A stretch of 64,000 bases of DNA from Parus major. Taxonomy: Eukaryota > Chordata > Aves > Passeriformes > Paridae. Position numbers and translations under genes: made by a program. The stretch is taken from contig NC_031769.1 in NCBI RefSeq assembly GCF_001522545.3, positions 13,325,327 through 13,389,326 of the forward strand, given 5' to 3'. The notes beneath the pieces were generated by a model. It was not told the origin of the DNA, did not search any database, and saw only the letters and a list, made by a program, of their open reading frames with translations. Positions 12,801-24,190 of this stretch are shown here, one piece after another; position 1 is the stretch's first letter, and each line of letters begins with the position of its first letter.

Positions 12801-15800
12801 TAAAAGATGGTCCTCTTACAATTTTTAATTTATTCACTTACTGGAATTCCTGTTGTTGGCTGAATTTGAGGATTAAGTCTGTGGATCTGTGAATATGACT
12901 TTGAGCATTTACACTTATCTTGAAACTTTCTCCAACCCTTAATGTAAAAGGAGAATTAAGAAGATATAAAATAAGTAGAACTCTGGAGTATCTTGGCAAT
13001 TAGAGTGAACAAGATTTCAGCTGCTCTCTTTCATCAATTTCTCACACTCTTGGACAGACAGGGTATTTTTAATTTACAACCTGTATTTCAATAAGTCATA
13101 GAATTTTTTTCTTTGCTTGTGCAGCTACAAAATAAAATTAAACTTTTTAGCTATACTTTTCATAACAGAATTTAAATGTGAGAGCTATTGAATAAACAAG
13201 CTGTTACATGAAGTAAACATTGTTAGTATTATGAAGAGATCATTCTATAACAATACAGTTCATGTCATCAAAAAAGTATTAAACTGTATCTGTGAAAGGA
13301 TATTTATGAACAGAATGGTAACTTTTTTACTACTTGAAATTTGGAGGAAAATGTGCACTCCTTTTCTCTTTTATTTTCTGCTCTGAGATAAAATAATCTG
13401 TGCTCTGCTTCTAAAAATTGAGATTGGAGGAAAGTGGTGCTCAGGTCAATGTTGTGCTTCTGTGGCTGCAGGTGCTTCAGAGTAGCTGGTGCAGCTCAGG
13501 CTTCAGCACCAGAACTGTTCTCCTCATGAATATGGTAGCCTGGGGAGGCAGCAGTGTGTGAGATTTGGTTGCATGTCATGTAGCAGCTTGTGTCTGTGCA
13601 TTGGTATTTTGTGCAGTGATTTAGGCTGGGCTTTTATAGCTCACAGTCAAATTGTTGGCACCAGACCTTGCAAAAGAAAAGAGCTTGGGGTTAGATTCTC
13701 AAGACTGTCTGAACATCAGTGCCACAGATGCTCATTTTCTGAATGGTTTTGGGTTTTAATTCCAAAGTTAGTAGTTTCTACCTTTGTTTTAAGCACTGTC
13801 CTCCTTTTCACTAATGCAAGGAGCATTGCTGTGCACAGATGCTGAGCGATGGAGTTTTCATGTCTGTATCAGAAGGAAAGTTGTCATTTCATTTGCATTT
13901 GTAAGAGCTGCAACAAGTATCCCAGCAGCCAGCCCCCCAGCAGTGAGAATGAGACCATCTCAGGTTCAGACAAGCGCCTGAAAATCACCAAGTGCTTGAG
14001 GCACTCTTAACCAGCTGCACGCAGCAGAGAACTGCTCCTGCCTCTGGGGAGGGAGCAGCGAGGGCCGGGATCACAGCACTTGCCTGTGTCCTCAAGGCCT
14101 TGCAGAAATCTAGAGTCTCTCTGAAACAGCACAAATCGATGATTTCTGCCTTACAGAGGAGATATCTTTGATTCCACTTTGCAAGTTTCAGTCTTAGGCT
14201 GTTCTCTGTAAGTGAGCAGTCACTTCAGAGGGAGAACTTCTTACATGGGTGTGCCAGGCCTTTCAATATATGGATTATGGAAAAAATAGTATTAGAAGCA
14301 GTAAGGTTCCAAATTTGCCATGGGTCATATATGGGATGTACATCCTAATTCCACCTCTCCTTCCTCTTGAGTGCTTGAGCAGTAAAGAGGTAATATTCAC
14401 AATGATGAAGCCTGGTGGCTTGCAGGGAAGGTGTCAAACACAAAATGTTCATGGGGCAAGTCAGGGACTAGACAAGTCGCACTTGAAAGGAGGTGAAACT
14501 TTCATATAGGTAAGCCAGATCTGTGTGTTGAGCCAGTGTGTTCAATTCAGGGTGTTGTACATACCAGGAGTAATTCCAGGAACCTGATCCAGACTTTTGA
14601 CTCACACAACTAAACAAGGGCCACCAAACAGCAGAAAGGGCTTTACCTCTGGCTGTGGAGACAGCGCACAGAGAGACACTGTGGGATGTGTATTTGGTGT
14701 TTCGAAGGGGTATTGAATAGACTGCTTGAATTTCAGTGATCTGAATAGTCTTATTTCTGTGTCTTGTTTTGGTTAATATTAATAAAAAGAAAACATTGTT
14801 TATATAAGTAGGAAACATCTACCTGAAGAAATTAGGACAGGTGATTTTCAGCATCTTGACACCAGTGTAGTCACACCACAGTACAGCTGACAGAGTTTTA
14901 ACAGCTGGCTTTAATGGTGTGCCTTAGCATTGCTGGAAGTTGCATTTCTGTAGTTAAACTTAGCTTGAATCTGACTGTTAAATAGTTTATAAATGTCTGC
15001 TATAAATTTGGTGGAGAGGATGCTGATTTGGGCTGTGGGTTTCATTATGACTGTAAATCATATTTCATGAAGCAAACACTTTTAATAGCAGTAAATAACA
15101 AACACAGTTATTACTAGCAAGAATAATCTTACCAAAGACTTAGAATTATGTTTGTAGTGGGGAGTGTTGACTGCCCCTATAGAAATAAAGGAGGTGTGTG
15201 GGAGTGTAAAAATGTTTCTCCATCAGAGTTTTTATCAGCACCTTTCTCAAGTGCTTGGTGGCTCTCTCAGCGTCTTCTTGAGATGCTGTCTTATCATCTT
15301 CTCAAAGCTTTATGATTGTTTAGCCACAATTAACACAACTGTGCATTGAGCTAGAAACATGAAGACAATGAACATGAAACAATCAGGGAGGGGGGAGGAT
15401 GGTGTTTGCTTTTCTGGGTTCCAGTGTAGGGACAGTGCAGTTAATGTTGCTGAACTTGTTACAGGCAGTGGTGATTATGGCAGATAGATCACTTCTGCGG
15501 GTGACAAAGTCCAGAGAACGCACCTGTGCAAGACCACCATGGTTCATACTCTGCCAGGCTGTCCACTGCTGGGATGACCACTGAGCTTGTCAGAGATGGG
15601 CACTGGGAAGTCTCCAGTCAGAGTGGGAACAATATGGCCATCCTCTGAAATGCCTGGGAAAGAACCAGAGCTGTCTTCCAGAGACTTTTATCAGGATGGT
15701 CCTCGGGGGCAGAAGGAACATTAATTCCTGGACGATTGGAAGAAAACCCTGAAAGAGAAGAAGGGTTGTTGCCACAAGTTGCTCATGACTCAAAGCAAAC

Positions 15801-18282
15801 TGAGCCCTGGTGCTGCTCCAAGTGCTCCACGTGTGGTGCCCACCTGTGCCTGTGTGGGAATGCACATGAGCTCTGTGTGCTCTGGACTTGCATGGTTGGA
15901 TCTGCAAATTCAAACCATTGAATTCTGCTAGGTTTGCATTACATGTTAATGTTAGAAACACTCTCCTCACAATCATGCAGCCTGACCAGACATTTACTAG
16001 ATTTCTTATAAGGATTACTAGAAAATTTCTGTGTACTTTGTTTTTTTAATAAGGCATTGATTTCACTATATATCTGTTCATACTTTTAATGAATTGATTT
16101 ATGGTGGCAGAAATTCTGTTTTGCTGCCAAAACCTAATGGACAATAACTAATTCAATTTTTTTCTTCCCCCCCCTGCTATTTTTTTAAACTGTGATTTAT
16201 TTTTCAAAAATGAACCGGGTACTCCAGAATTTGATTCCTTTGCTTTGCCTGACATTTTTAAATGGGTTGAGGAAGGACAGGAGACTGAAGCAAATGTGAG
16301 CATCCCAGAGATGCTGTGCTAGAGTGCCACATATGTTGCTTGTCTCCTCACAGCTCTGCATGTTCTGTCAGTCAGACCCATGCTGCCACCTCAGACACTC
16401 CCTGTGATTCAGGGTAGAGTGGCTCAGTTCCACTGTTTTTCTGCCGAAACTCCTCTTTGAGGTTTTAGGGCTATTTTAAATTAAACAATCTCTTTTGTCT
16501 GGTGTGCAACATCCAGAACTTGATTTGAATCTCTTGTGCCATATATGTAAATGCTTTGTATAATTTTGATTAATAAATAGGTGGATGTTTTAAAAGATAC
16601 ATGTTGGTGTTTTGAATTTAATTTCTGTTTTATTAATTTAAATTCAGTTTAAATTTATGTCAGTTTTACATATAACAGTATATAATCAGACACTTTAACT
16701 TTACACCCTATTTTGCATTTTTGAACCCCATCATGTCCTCTGCCTATCCCCTTTCAGGTGGTTATTAAGAAACAAATTTAGTTTTCAGATGCCTGAGTTA
16801 CTTTGGAAATGAGCAATCTGTGTGAAGAATGGGCACACACTTTAAAATTTATGTACATGCTCCTATGCTGTATTTTTGTGTTTTGGTTTTAAAAAGCTGC
16901 CCTAAGAGCCATAAACATGATTACACAATATAAAGAGTATCTCTTGATTGAATGGCCAGAAATCAATCATTCTGCATGGTTGCTGTGTGGTGTGTCTTCA
17001 ACCCACACAATGGCTTTGTCCTAGAAAAAAAGGAGCAAGTAGGAAAATATTTTAAATGCCTGGTAAACTCTAAATATTTTAAAGATATTAACAGGTCTGA
17101 AGGAAGCTTTAAGAACTCTGTGGTTTATTTCACTGTCCATGAGCATTTGTGGTGTCCTGTCAGCACTATTGCTTAACATGTTTGATTGTAAAGTGCTTTA
17201 ATTACACTTTTGATGTGAACCTGAATGTGAAGTGCCAGTGTCAGTCAGCTCTCAGATAAGCCTTTGGTATAAAAAAAGTAAAATTCTTACTGCTTTTGGT
17301 GTGATAAATGATGCCACATTTAATTGGTATATATACTGTTTAACAGATACTCATTAGCCCTTCTGCTTTAAATAGAAAACTTCCATCTAAGGTTTAGATC
17401 TATTTAAAGGTTATATTAAAGTATTTGTTTGGTTTACTCTATACGAAAGTCATTCCTTTCAGAATATAGGTCAGAAATGTCTTAAGAAATATGAATAATT
17501 TTGTCCTAATAATAACTGAGTGTCTCAAATTCCAAATTCTTCACTCCCTGAAAGTTTAAAGAAAACAGTTGAATGTGCAGATATGGAAGAAACCTAATAT
17601 ATTTGAAATGTAGCCTTTAGAGGGGAAGAGGAGATGTGAAGAGGGCAAAGTCAGGGTTGGCAGCACCAGTCTTTGTCTAGGGCAGCCCAGACAGCTCCGT
17701 CCCTCCTACACTGGAACACCCCTGGGGAAGGAGTCATGGAGTAATAAAGTTTAACTAAGACCCCCTGGTGCTAAAAAAGAATAAATTGGCAATTTTGAAT
17801 TGTGTCCTCTGTGTGGTGAAATGGCCCTGGAGGGGTGTGGGGGGCGGTGCTGCCCCGGGAGCTGCTGGACCTACAGTTCCCTCTCTCCCCACGTGTCCCT
17901 GGGGAAGCCTTTGCTTAATGCAAACGTGGGGGCACAGATAGTGCTCTAAAACACTGTTTGTCTGTCTGTTTGAGAATAGTGGCCCCAAAATCCTGCCATA
18001 AAAGAGAAATGTGGTCCAATTATTATTTTTTGTTTGTTCTATTCTCTAATGAGGAATTCTATAAACTTTTAAGAGGAGTGAAATGAAAATAAAAATAAAA
18101 ATTAAAAAAACCCACTTTGTGTTAAAAAACCACAACCAACCCAGAAGCAGCCTGAAAATACTAAAAAATTGAGATTCTGAGGTCTTTGCACTTTCCCTTC
18201 CTGGTTTCCCAGCAGTCCTTCTTGGAGAACTCTCTTTGTCATGGAAGAAGGAAAATACAGTTTTGTTCATGTCACAAGTTAG

Positions 18283-18420
<138 letters not shown>

Positions 18421-20146
18421 TAGACTTCAGTATTTGCTTAAACCTTGATAGAGAGAGTTTGCTTTTTAAATTAAATAACTGAAGTTCAATTTTCACTGAT
18501 GAAATTTTCCACATATTGATATGTTTATATACTTCAAATAACAAGACAAAGCTGGATTTATTTTGGACATTAGTATGAACAGCTCCTTTGGCTGTGTTAA
18601 GCATCTTTTATAGACACAGAGCTCCCTTTCTTATTGAGGAGACTGAAATAATAAAATGAAATGCTTTCTCTATATATTCTATAACTGATTTTACTGACAT
18701 TTTCAGAAAACAAATATTTATATAGAATGAAGTATGTTTTGTACTTTTCTTCAGAGTTTTACATATCTAGATTTTTCATTGATAAATTTAGAAGAAGCCT
18801 AAAAATTATACTTACTAGTATATTTGTCACTGGAGTCCAATCTATTTATGTGCCATGCAGTCTGTTTATGGAATGATATGTATATTAAACTGCTAATTGT
18901 AAAAATGAGTGGTGAGTACCTCTATTTTTCCTTGACAGCTTCCCTTAACATAAAAAAATTATATAATATATATGTCATATGCTCTTCTCAATATTTCCAG
19001 TCTACTTTCCATCCTGTCTCTTGTAGTCCTAGATATTTGAGGCCTAGACTCTGGTGTCTCTCAGATCAATTTAGTCAAAATCTTGAAAAGCTTAGGTCAT
19101 CAGTTAACTTATACTGGGAAATGGGAGTGGAGAGACAGCCTCTTGGAGCAGACACCACTAAGGAGACAAACTTTACAAAGTTTCATTACTGAATGGTAAA
19201 TAAATTCAGACAGACTTAGCAGTGAAAGTGAACTATGCATTAGAATTATTTATCTAAAAATCATGCTATAGCACAGCCATACCTTTAGGATTGATGCAGA
19301 AACTTTTTTTCCTTAGATGAGATATCACTGATCAGTCATATTGATCTCTTTAACCATTATCTCTATGCACCTTAGTCTTCTGCAGATAAGAACAAAAGTT
19401 TATGAATGGTGGCTTCATCATTAACAGCTCAGCAGAATAGAAAGCCACAGTAACTCTTGTGTAGACTCCTCAGTTATACCTAAAATTATTTGCTTTCAAT
19501 TCTTTTAGGGTTGAGTGATTCACAGAAAAGGCAGGCTGGGAGTGTGTGTTTATTGGTTTAACTTGTTAAACTCCAGAAACTTTTTCATTTGTGACCATCT
19601 GTTTAGATTATATCATGGGATGTTTTTTTTTACTTTTTAGCAGATATATTATCATAAATCGATGTAAAAATTTATTCTTGTCTTTGTTCATCCATTCTGA
19701 TTGTAGAAGGTGGCTGGATTACAGTGCCTGCATGTTTTTTGCTAGCCTGATTGTTTTTTATTTTCTCTTTTTTAACAAAAGTGAGGCAGGATCATTAAAT
19801 TTGTGCCAGTTTTTAAACGTAAAGTTCTTGCAGATTAAATGGTAAAGAGAAAGGCTGGAATTGAAGGAAACAAGTGATGAGGGTGTTTGTGCAGCCAACT
19901 TCCCTTCACATGGATAGAGCAGCTGCAGAGCTCATGCCAGGGGTGCAGAGCCATGGAAAGCTGCCTCGGTTGCTCTGCCCAGCTCAGGGCAGGGGATGGT
20001 TGGCCAGACAGGCACTGCACTGTGCCCTGGCTTCACACACTTCTGAACCCCAGCTGCCCCTTACAGTTTCTTAGTAACATTATGTCCCCAAAAAAATCAG
20101 CCATATACATTTATAAAAAGAAGACTTGACGCCTGAGTTAGTAACA

Positions 20147-20200
20147 TTTTCTCTCTCTTCATTCTCTCTCTCTGTCTCTCTGTGTTTCTCTGTCTCTCTC
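20147..20200. repeat. (TC)n pyrimidine tract
   Basis: An imperfect TC dinucleotide repeat of about 54 bases, broken by a few G and A residues. It runs directly into AG at 20201-20202, so it looks like a strong decoy splice acceptor. Confidence 0.85.
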
Positions 20201-21211
20201 AGTAAGAATGGTCAGAGTATAGACTGTCCATGTGATGATGTAAGAGAGGTTGCAATAGTCACGCTGGGTACCAAGGTAGAATTATGAAATTATTTGTATA
20301 GCCCCCAATGCATGGAGCAAATCCTAATCCCTGTCCATCAAGTTATGCTAACCAATTTGAATCTTTCCTGGAATCTCACTCCTCGTGTGTCATAAAAACA
20401 ATTTTATGTGTTCACTGAAACTGCAGAAAATGCATGTGCCAGAACTTCATAACAGCTTGATGTTACAGTAACATGGGTCCTTCTCCTCCCATTATTCTCT
20501 TTCCCTGTGTATTTGCTTTCCTTTGTGTTATGTCTATAAGAGAATGCAACTTCTTTGGGGCAGTCGCATGTACAACTAATAAAAGATAATAAAATAGCAA
20601 CTGAATGTGTGAGGTGCTTCCTTATGTTTCTAAAAAATTCAGATGTTGATTTAGTCCATAGAGACTAAATATTTTTGCAGCTAGATTGCAGAGTTTCCTT
20701 TTGATCCTGTAAAATAATGATGTTAGATACATGCTGTTAATGAAGAGTACTCCTGCAAATTAACTGAACAATCCCTCAAAATGCTTACTAGGAGACAGAG
20801 TAAAAATATTACTGTCAGTGTTGGCTCATAATGGCTGCTATTTTAACTTTGTTTTCTGTGATTTTTTTTCTCCTCAATTTTCTTAGCAGTGCAATTCACT
20901 TGTTCTGTTTTACTTGGTATTTGATACTGTATACCTCTAAAATGATGCAATGCTTTGGGGAAATAGGTTGGATTTAATGAATTTACTATGTACGAGAGGC
21001 TAGGAGCAAAAATCCTTGGGGGGGGATCTGAGAACAAGTGAACGGCCCATTAAAAAATCAATCATGCCCACAATTTTATGGAATTATTAATTTTAATAGT
21101 ATTGTGCTTACAGTAGTATTTTCTTTAAAACTAGCATCCATATGGATTATGAGACAAATAAGAAAATTAATGCTCTTCAATTTACCATGATTAAATTAAT
21201 AAAATGGCCTT

Positions 21212-21253
21212 TATTAAATATATATATATTATAAATATATTATTAATAATAAT
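21212..21253. repeat. AT-rich simple repeat
   Basis: An alternating TATATATATTATAAATATATTA-type tract with no G or C. Simple low complexity. Confidence 0.75.
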
Positions 21254-21662
21254 TTCTTGATTGTGATTCTTTGGTTAAGGAGTGTATCTCTTAAGCTGTG
21301 AATCTCTTAATCTACATCCTATATATGTTGGATACATATATGTATATGGTGCATGTTTACTGACAATCTTAAAGTAATTTTGAATGAAAAATGAAGTTAT
21401 CTAGTTGAAAATACATCCAACTTTCAATTACAAGGAATACTGGAACAATTAGGGGTGTACTTGAGGAGACCACCCACTAGTCTTACCAAAAATTCTGTAA
21501 AATGCTTGCTATGTGTAAATCCTCCAAATGTTGGAACAACAGTTCACACAAGGCCATAGAACATTGCCCCATGTAACTGTGCTTTAACATTGGTTTATTG
21601 CACAAAAACAAATCTGCTTGCATTATCCTTGAGTATCTGCCAAGCACTGATCTTAAAATCTG

Positions 21663-21692
21663 GCTGTGCTGTGCTGTGCTGTGCTGTGCTGT
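21663..21692. repeat. Pentanucleotide repeat (CTGTG)n
   Basis: About six tandem copies of the five-base unit GCTGT/CTGTG, uninterrupted. The number of copies could be polymorphic. Confidence 0.9.
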
Positions 21693-22555
21693 TAGAAAGG
21701 GTTCTCCCCAGCAGTGGCACCAGTCAAAAACCTGAGGCAAGATGAGGCAATAGGTTTTCTGACTGTGGCCTTGAGTCTCCTAAGAGTCTGTACTAGAGTC
21801 TTGAGGAAGTTGAATAAGAACCAAATTCAGTTACTTCTGGTCCTGTGCCAGATCACAACTGTTTGACATATATGCTAATTTGGAGCTCCTCTTTGCTGTG
21901 TGGTCATCTTGTCTGTCTATCACTTTACTGCTCAAAGTGGGTACCACTGAGATGCTACATTCACATGGATAGGCTGAGAAAACAGCCCTGGGTCCTTTGT
22001 GGTTTTGTTATAGAAGGTCTTTTATCAAATCCAAGGTCTCCTGATGTACCTGGGGTTTGCATATTTCCTAAGATCCTTTGGATTTTGCAGACTGGAGATG
22101 TGTGGAATATTTTAAGCTTTTAGAGATGCTTCCAACTGCTTATAATTTTGCACAGGCATTGCAATGTTGGATAGACTTAAAAGGAGATTCTGAAATTTTT
22201 GTCAGTGACCAAGAAGAATCAGTTCATATGGGTTGTCACCTTGTGCTGTGCTGCTGCATCTAAACCTCTAGAAGCCCACTGACCTTTCCAGTCTAGAAAC
22301 CCTCTACATCTGGTCTTTGAGGGTCTTGCAGGGTAGGTTTGCTTAATATTTGGCCAGTGTGTCCATTGATATCCTGCAACCTGATTGCTCTGAAATGTTT
22401 TCTGAATTCTTGAAGGCCCTTTAGTGTATCTCCTTCTTAGGATATGTGAAGACAAAATTGTTTAAAAAAACCTACTGCTTTTTTCTTCTGGTTGTTACTA
22501 GTATTTCTTGCTGGAGAGAGACGTCCCTCCAAACATCAGGTTCTGGTACCTTTGT

Positions 22556-22650
22556 TTCTCCCTCTCCCACACCCTTGCATTTTCCCCTCTATTTCCTTTT
22601 TTTTCTTTTTTTTTTTTTTCCCTTTTTTCCTCCATTCTTTTTTCTTTCCA
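22556..22650. repeat. Long pyrimidine-rich tract
   Basis: Roughly 95 bases of almost pure C and T on the + strand, with long T runs separated by CCC and CTCC and only a few purines. Such homopurine-homopyrimidine DNA can in principle form triplex structure. It lies about 0.7 kb upstream of the CpG-rich island. The short open frames through it (Phe/Pro-rich on +, Lys/Glu-rich on -) are composition artefacts. Confidence 0.8.
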
Positions 22651-23329
22651 TTTAAACTTTGTGTTCATTACAGAATAAATTGTTAGCGAATCCAAAACCT
22701 TTCCAAAACCTTTGCCTGTGGTTTTCCCTTCTTTAGCACAGGCATGTGCAGTTCTTGGCACACATGGCAAGACCATGTGTGCTGCTGATCTTCAGCCTTG
22801 GACTGACTTCGTCTAGCAAAGAAAGTTCTCCCTGACCTGAACAACTTTACTCTTTGTACCCGAATAGTAGATAACAGAGGAACGAATTAAACATACTTCT
22901 TTGTGAAGTTTATAAGAAATTATCTGAATCCAGCATGCTTCACTGCTGGATAATGCTTAAAAGATGAAAGTTGCCATTCTCATGTAATCTCGTGATTCAG
23001 AGTTCATGATCCATCTATGGGCAAACAGCGCTTATGCTGTAATCCGCCTCTAGAGGCTGTTCCTCCTCTTGGAAGCAAAGTCTAGAGGATCTTTTCTCTG
23101 TTTGGTTAATACACTGATTTAAGAGCTTTACTAATGTTCTATAAATCCCTGTGTTACCCTAAAAGTGTTTTAATCTTAGAATTGTATTCTTCCTCAACTT
23201 TCACTGAAATGGATGCAAAATCAAGTGCTTAAACACCTGTGTTGGGAGGATCAGTCTGGAGGAGATAAGGAGAAACCTTTTGGGAGAGAATTAAAGTGTT
23301 GTACTGGTGGAAGCGCTGTGGCAGAGGCT

Positions 23330-24190
23330 TCGGAGATGTTGGGAGGGCGATCGAGCTGTCAGATGGGGGCCTGTGGAGCCGGGGGCTCGCTCTGCTCTGT
23401 CACGGCAGCTGTTCAGTCCCAGCCTGTGCTGTGCTTGCCGGAGGACAGTTTTAACACGGCAGAGCGGTGCCGCGCCGTGTACGTGTGTGTGCATAGTTCC
23501 CGTCTGGACCAGAAACCACCTGCTGTGCCGGTTTCCCCCCTTTCTATTTTGGAAACCGTGACCTTTTGTTCCTCTGGGTTACAAAGGGAGCTGCATTTAC
23601 GTGATTCTGCCGTCGCTGTGCCCCGAGTGCCGCCAGTTCCCGGCCGGGAGGTGCCTGGGGAGCGGCGGGGCCGGGAGGGGGAGCTGCGGGCTCGGCGCTG
23701 CCGGCCCGGCCCGGCCCAGCTCCGCCAGGACCGCTCCGTGCGGCCCCGCCGGTGTCAGCTGGGGACAGCCCTGCTGGGCGGCCGGGCTTGGCCATGGGCG
23801 GCCGGGCTTGGCTGTGGGCAGCTGGGCATGGCTGTGGGCTTTAGGCGGTCGGGCATGGCTCTGGGCTGCTCGGCATGGCTCTGCGTTGCCCGGCACGGCT
23901 CTGCGTTGCCCGGCACGGCTCTGGGTTGCCCGGCACGGCTCTGGGTTGCCCGGCACGGCTCTGGGTTGCCCGGCACGGCTCTGGGTTGCCCGGCACGGCT
24001 CTGGGTTGCCCGCACGGCTCTGGGCTTTAGGCCGCCGGGAGCAGGCGATGCCGCAGGGAGGGCGCAGAGCGGTGTCGCGGTGCCCGGGGAGGCGGGTCAG
24101 GCGTCTGTCCTGCTCTGGCAGATTTGCTGTTGCTTTTGGAGCGCAGTCAATAGGCTGACAGCACTTTTTTCGTGCGGGTGTAAACAAGGC
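23330..24190. promoter_or_regulatory. Intronic CpG-rich island
   Basis: In an otherwise AT-rich, CpG-poor intron, this stretch of about 0.85 kb is strongly GC-rich with frequent CpG. The densest part runs from about 23630 to 24100, with GCGGGGCCGGG and CGGCCCGGCCCGG motifs. It contains a 20-bp minisatellite (listed separately). Such an island is typical of promoters or of GC-rich tandem arrays. I see no recognisable first exon, no well-placed donor with a known Par-3 start and no TATA-led core promoter, so promoter function (an internal PARD3 start or a non-coding transcript on either strand) is only inferred. The absence of stop codons makes long open frames on both strands; these are not evidence of a gene. 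Confidence 0.7.
23776..24030. repeat. GC-rich 20-bp minisatellite
   Basis: Tandem units of 20 bp begin at 23776 as GGGCGGCCGGGCTTGGCCAT and grade into the form CTGGGTTGCCCGGCACGGCT. From 23861 to 24019 there are eight units in register. The five running from 23921 to 24019 are identical apart from one missing G in the last copy. Upstream copies are more diverged, and one unit at 23836-23862 is about 27 bp long with an inserted TTTAGGC-like piece. A GGGCTTTAGGC piece recurs just after the last unit near 24022. The homogeneous core suggests recent expansion. Since 20 is not a multiple of three, its apparent translation repeats only every 60 bp. Confidence 0.93.
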
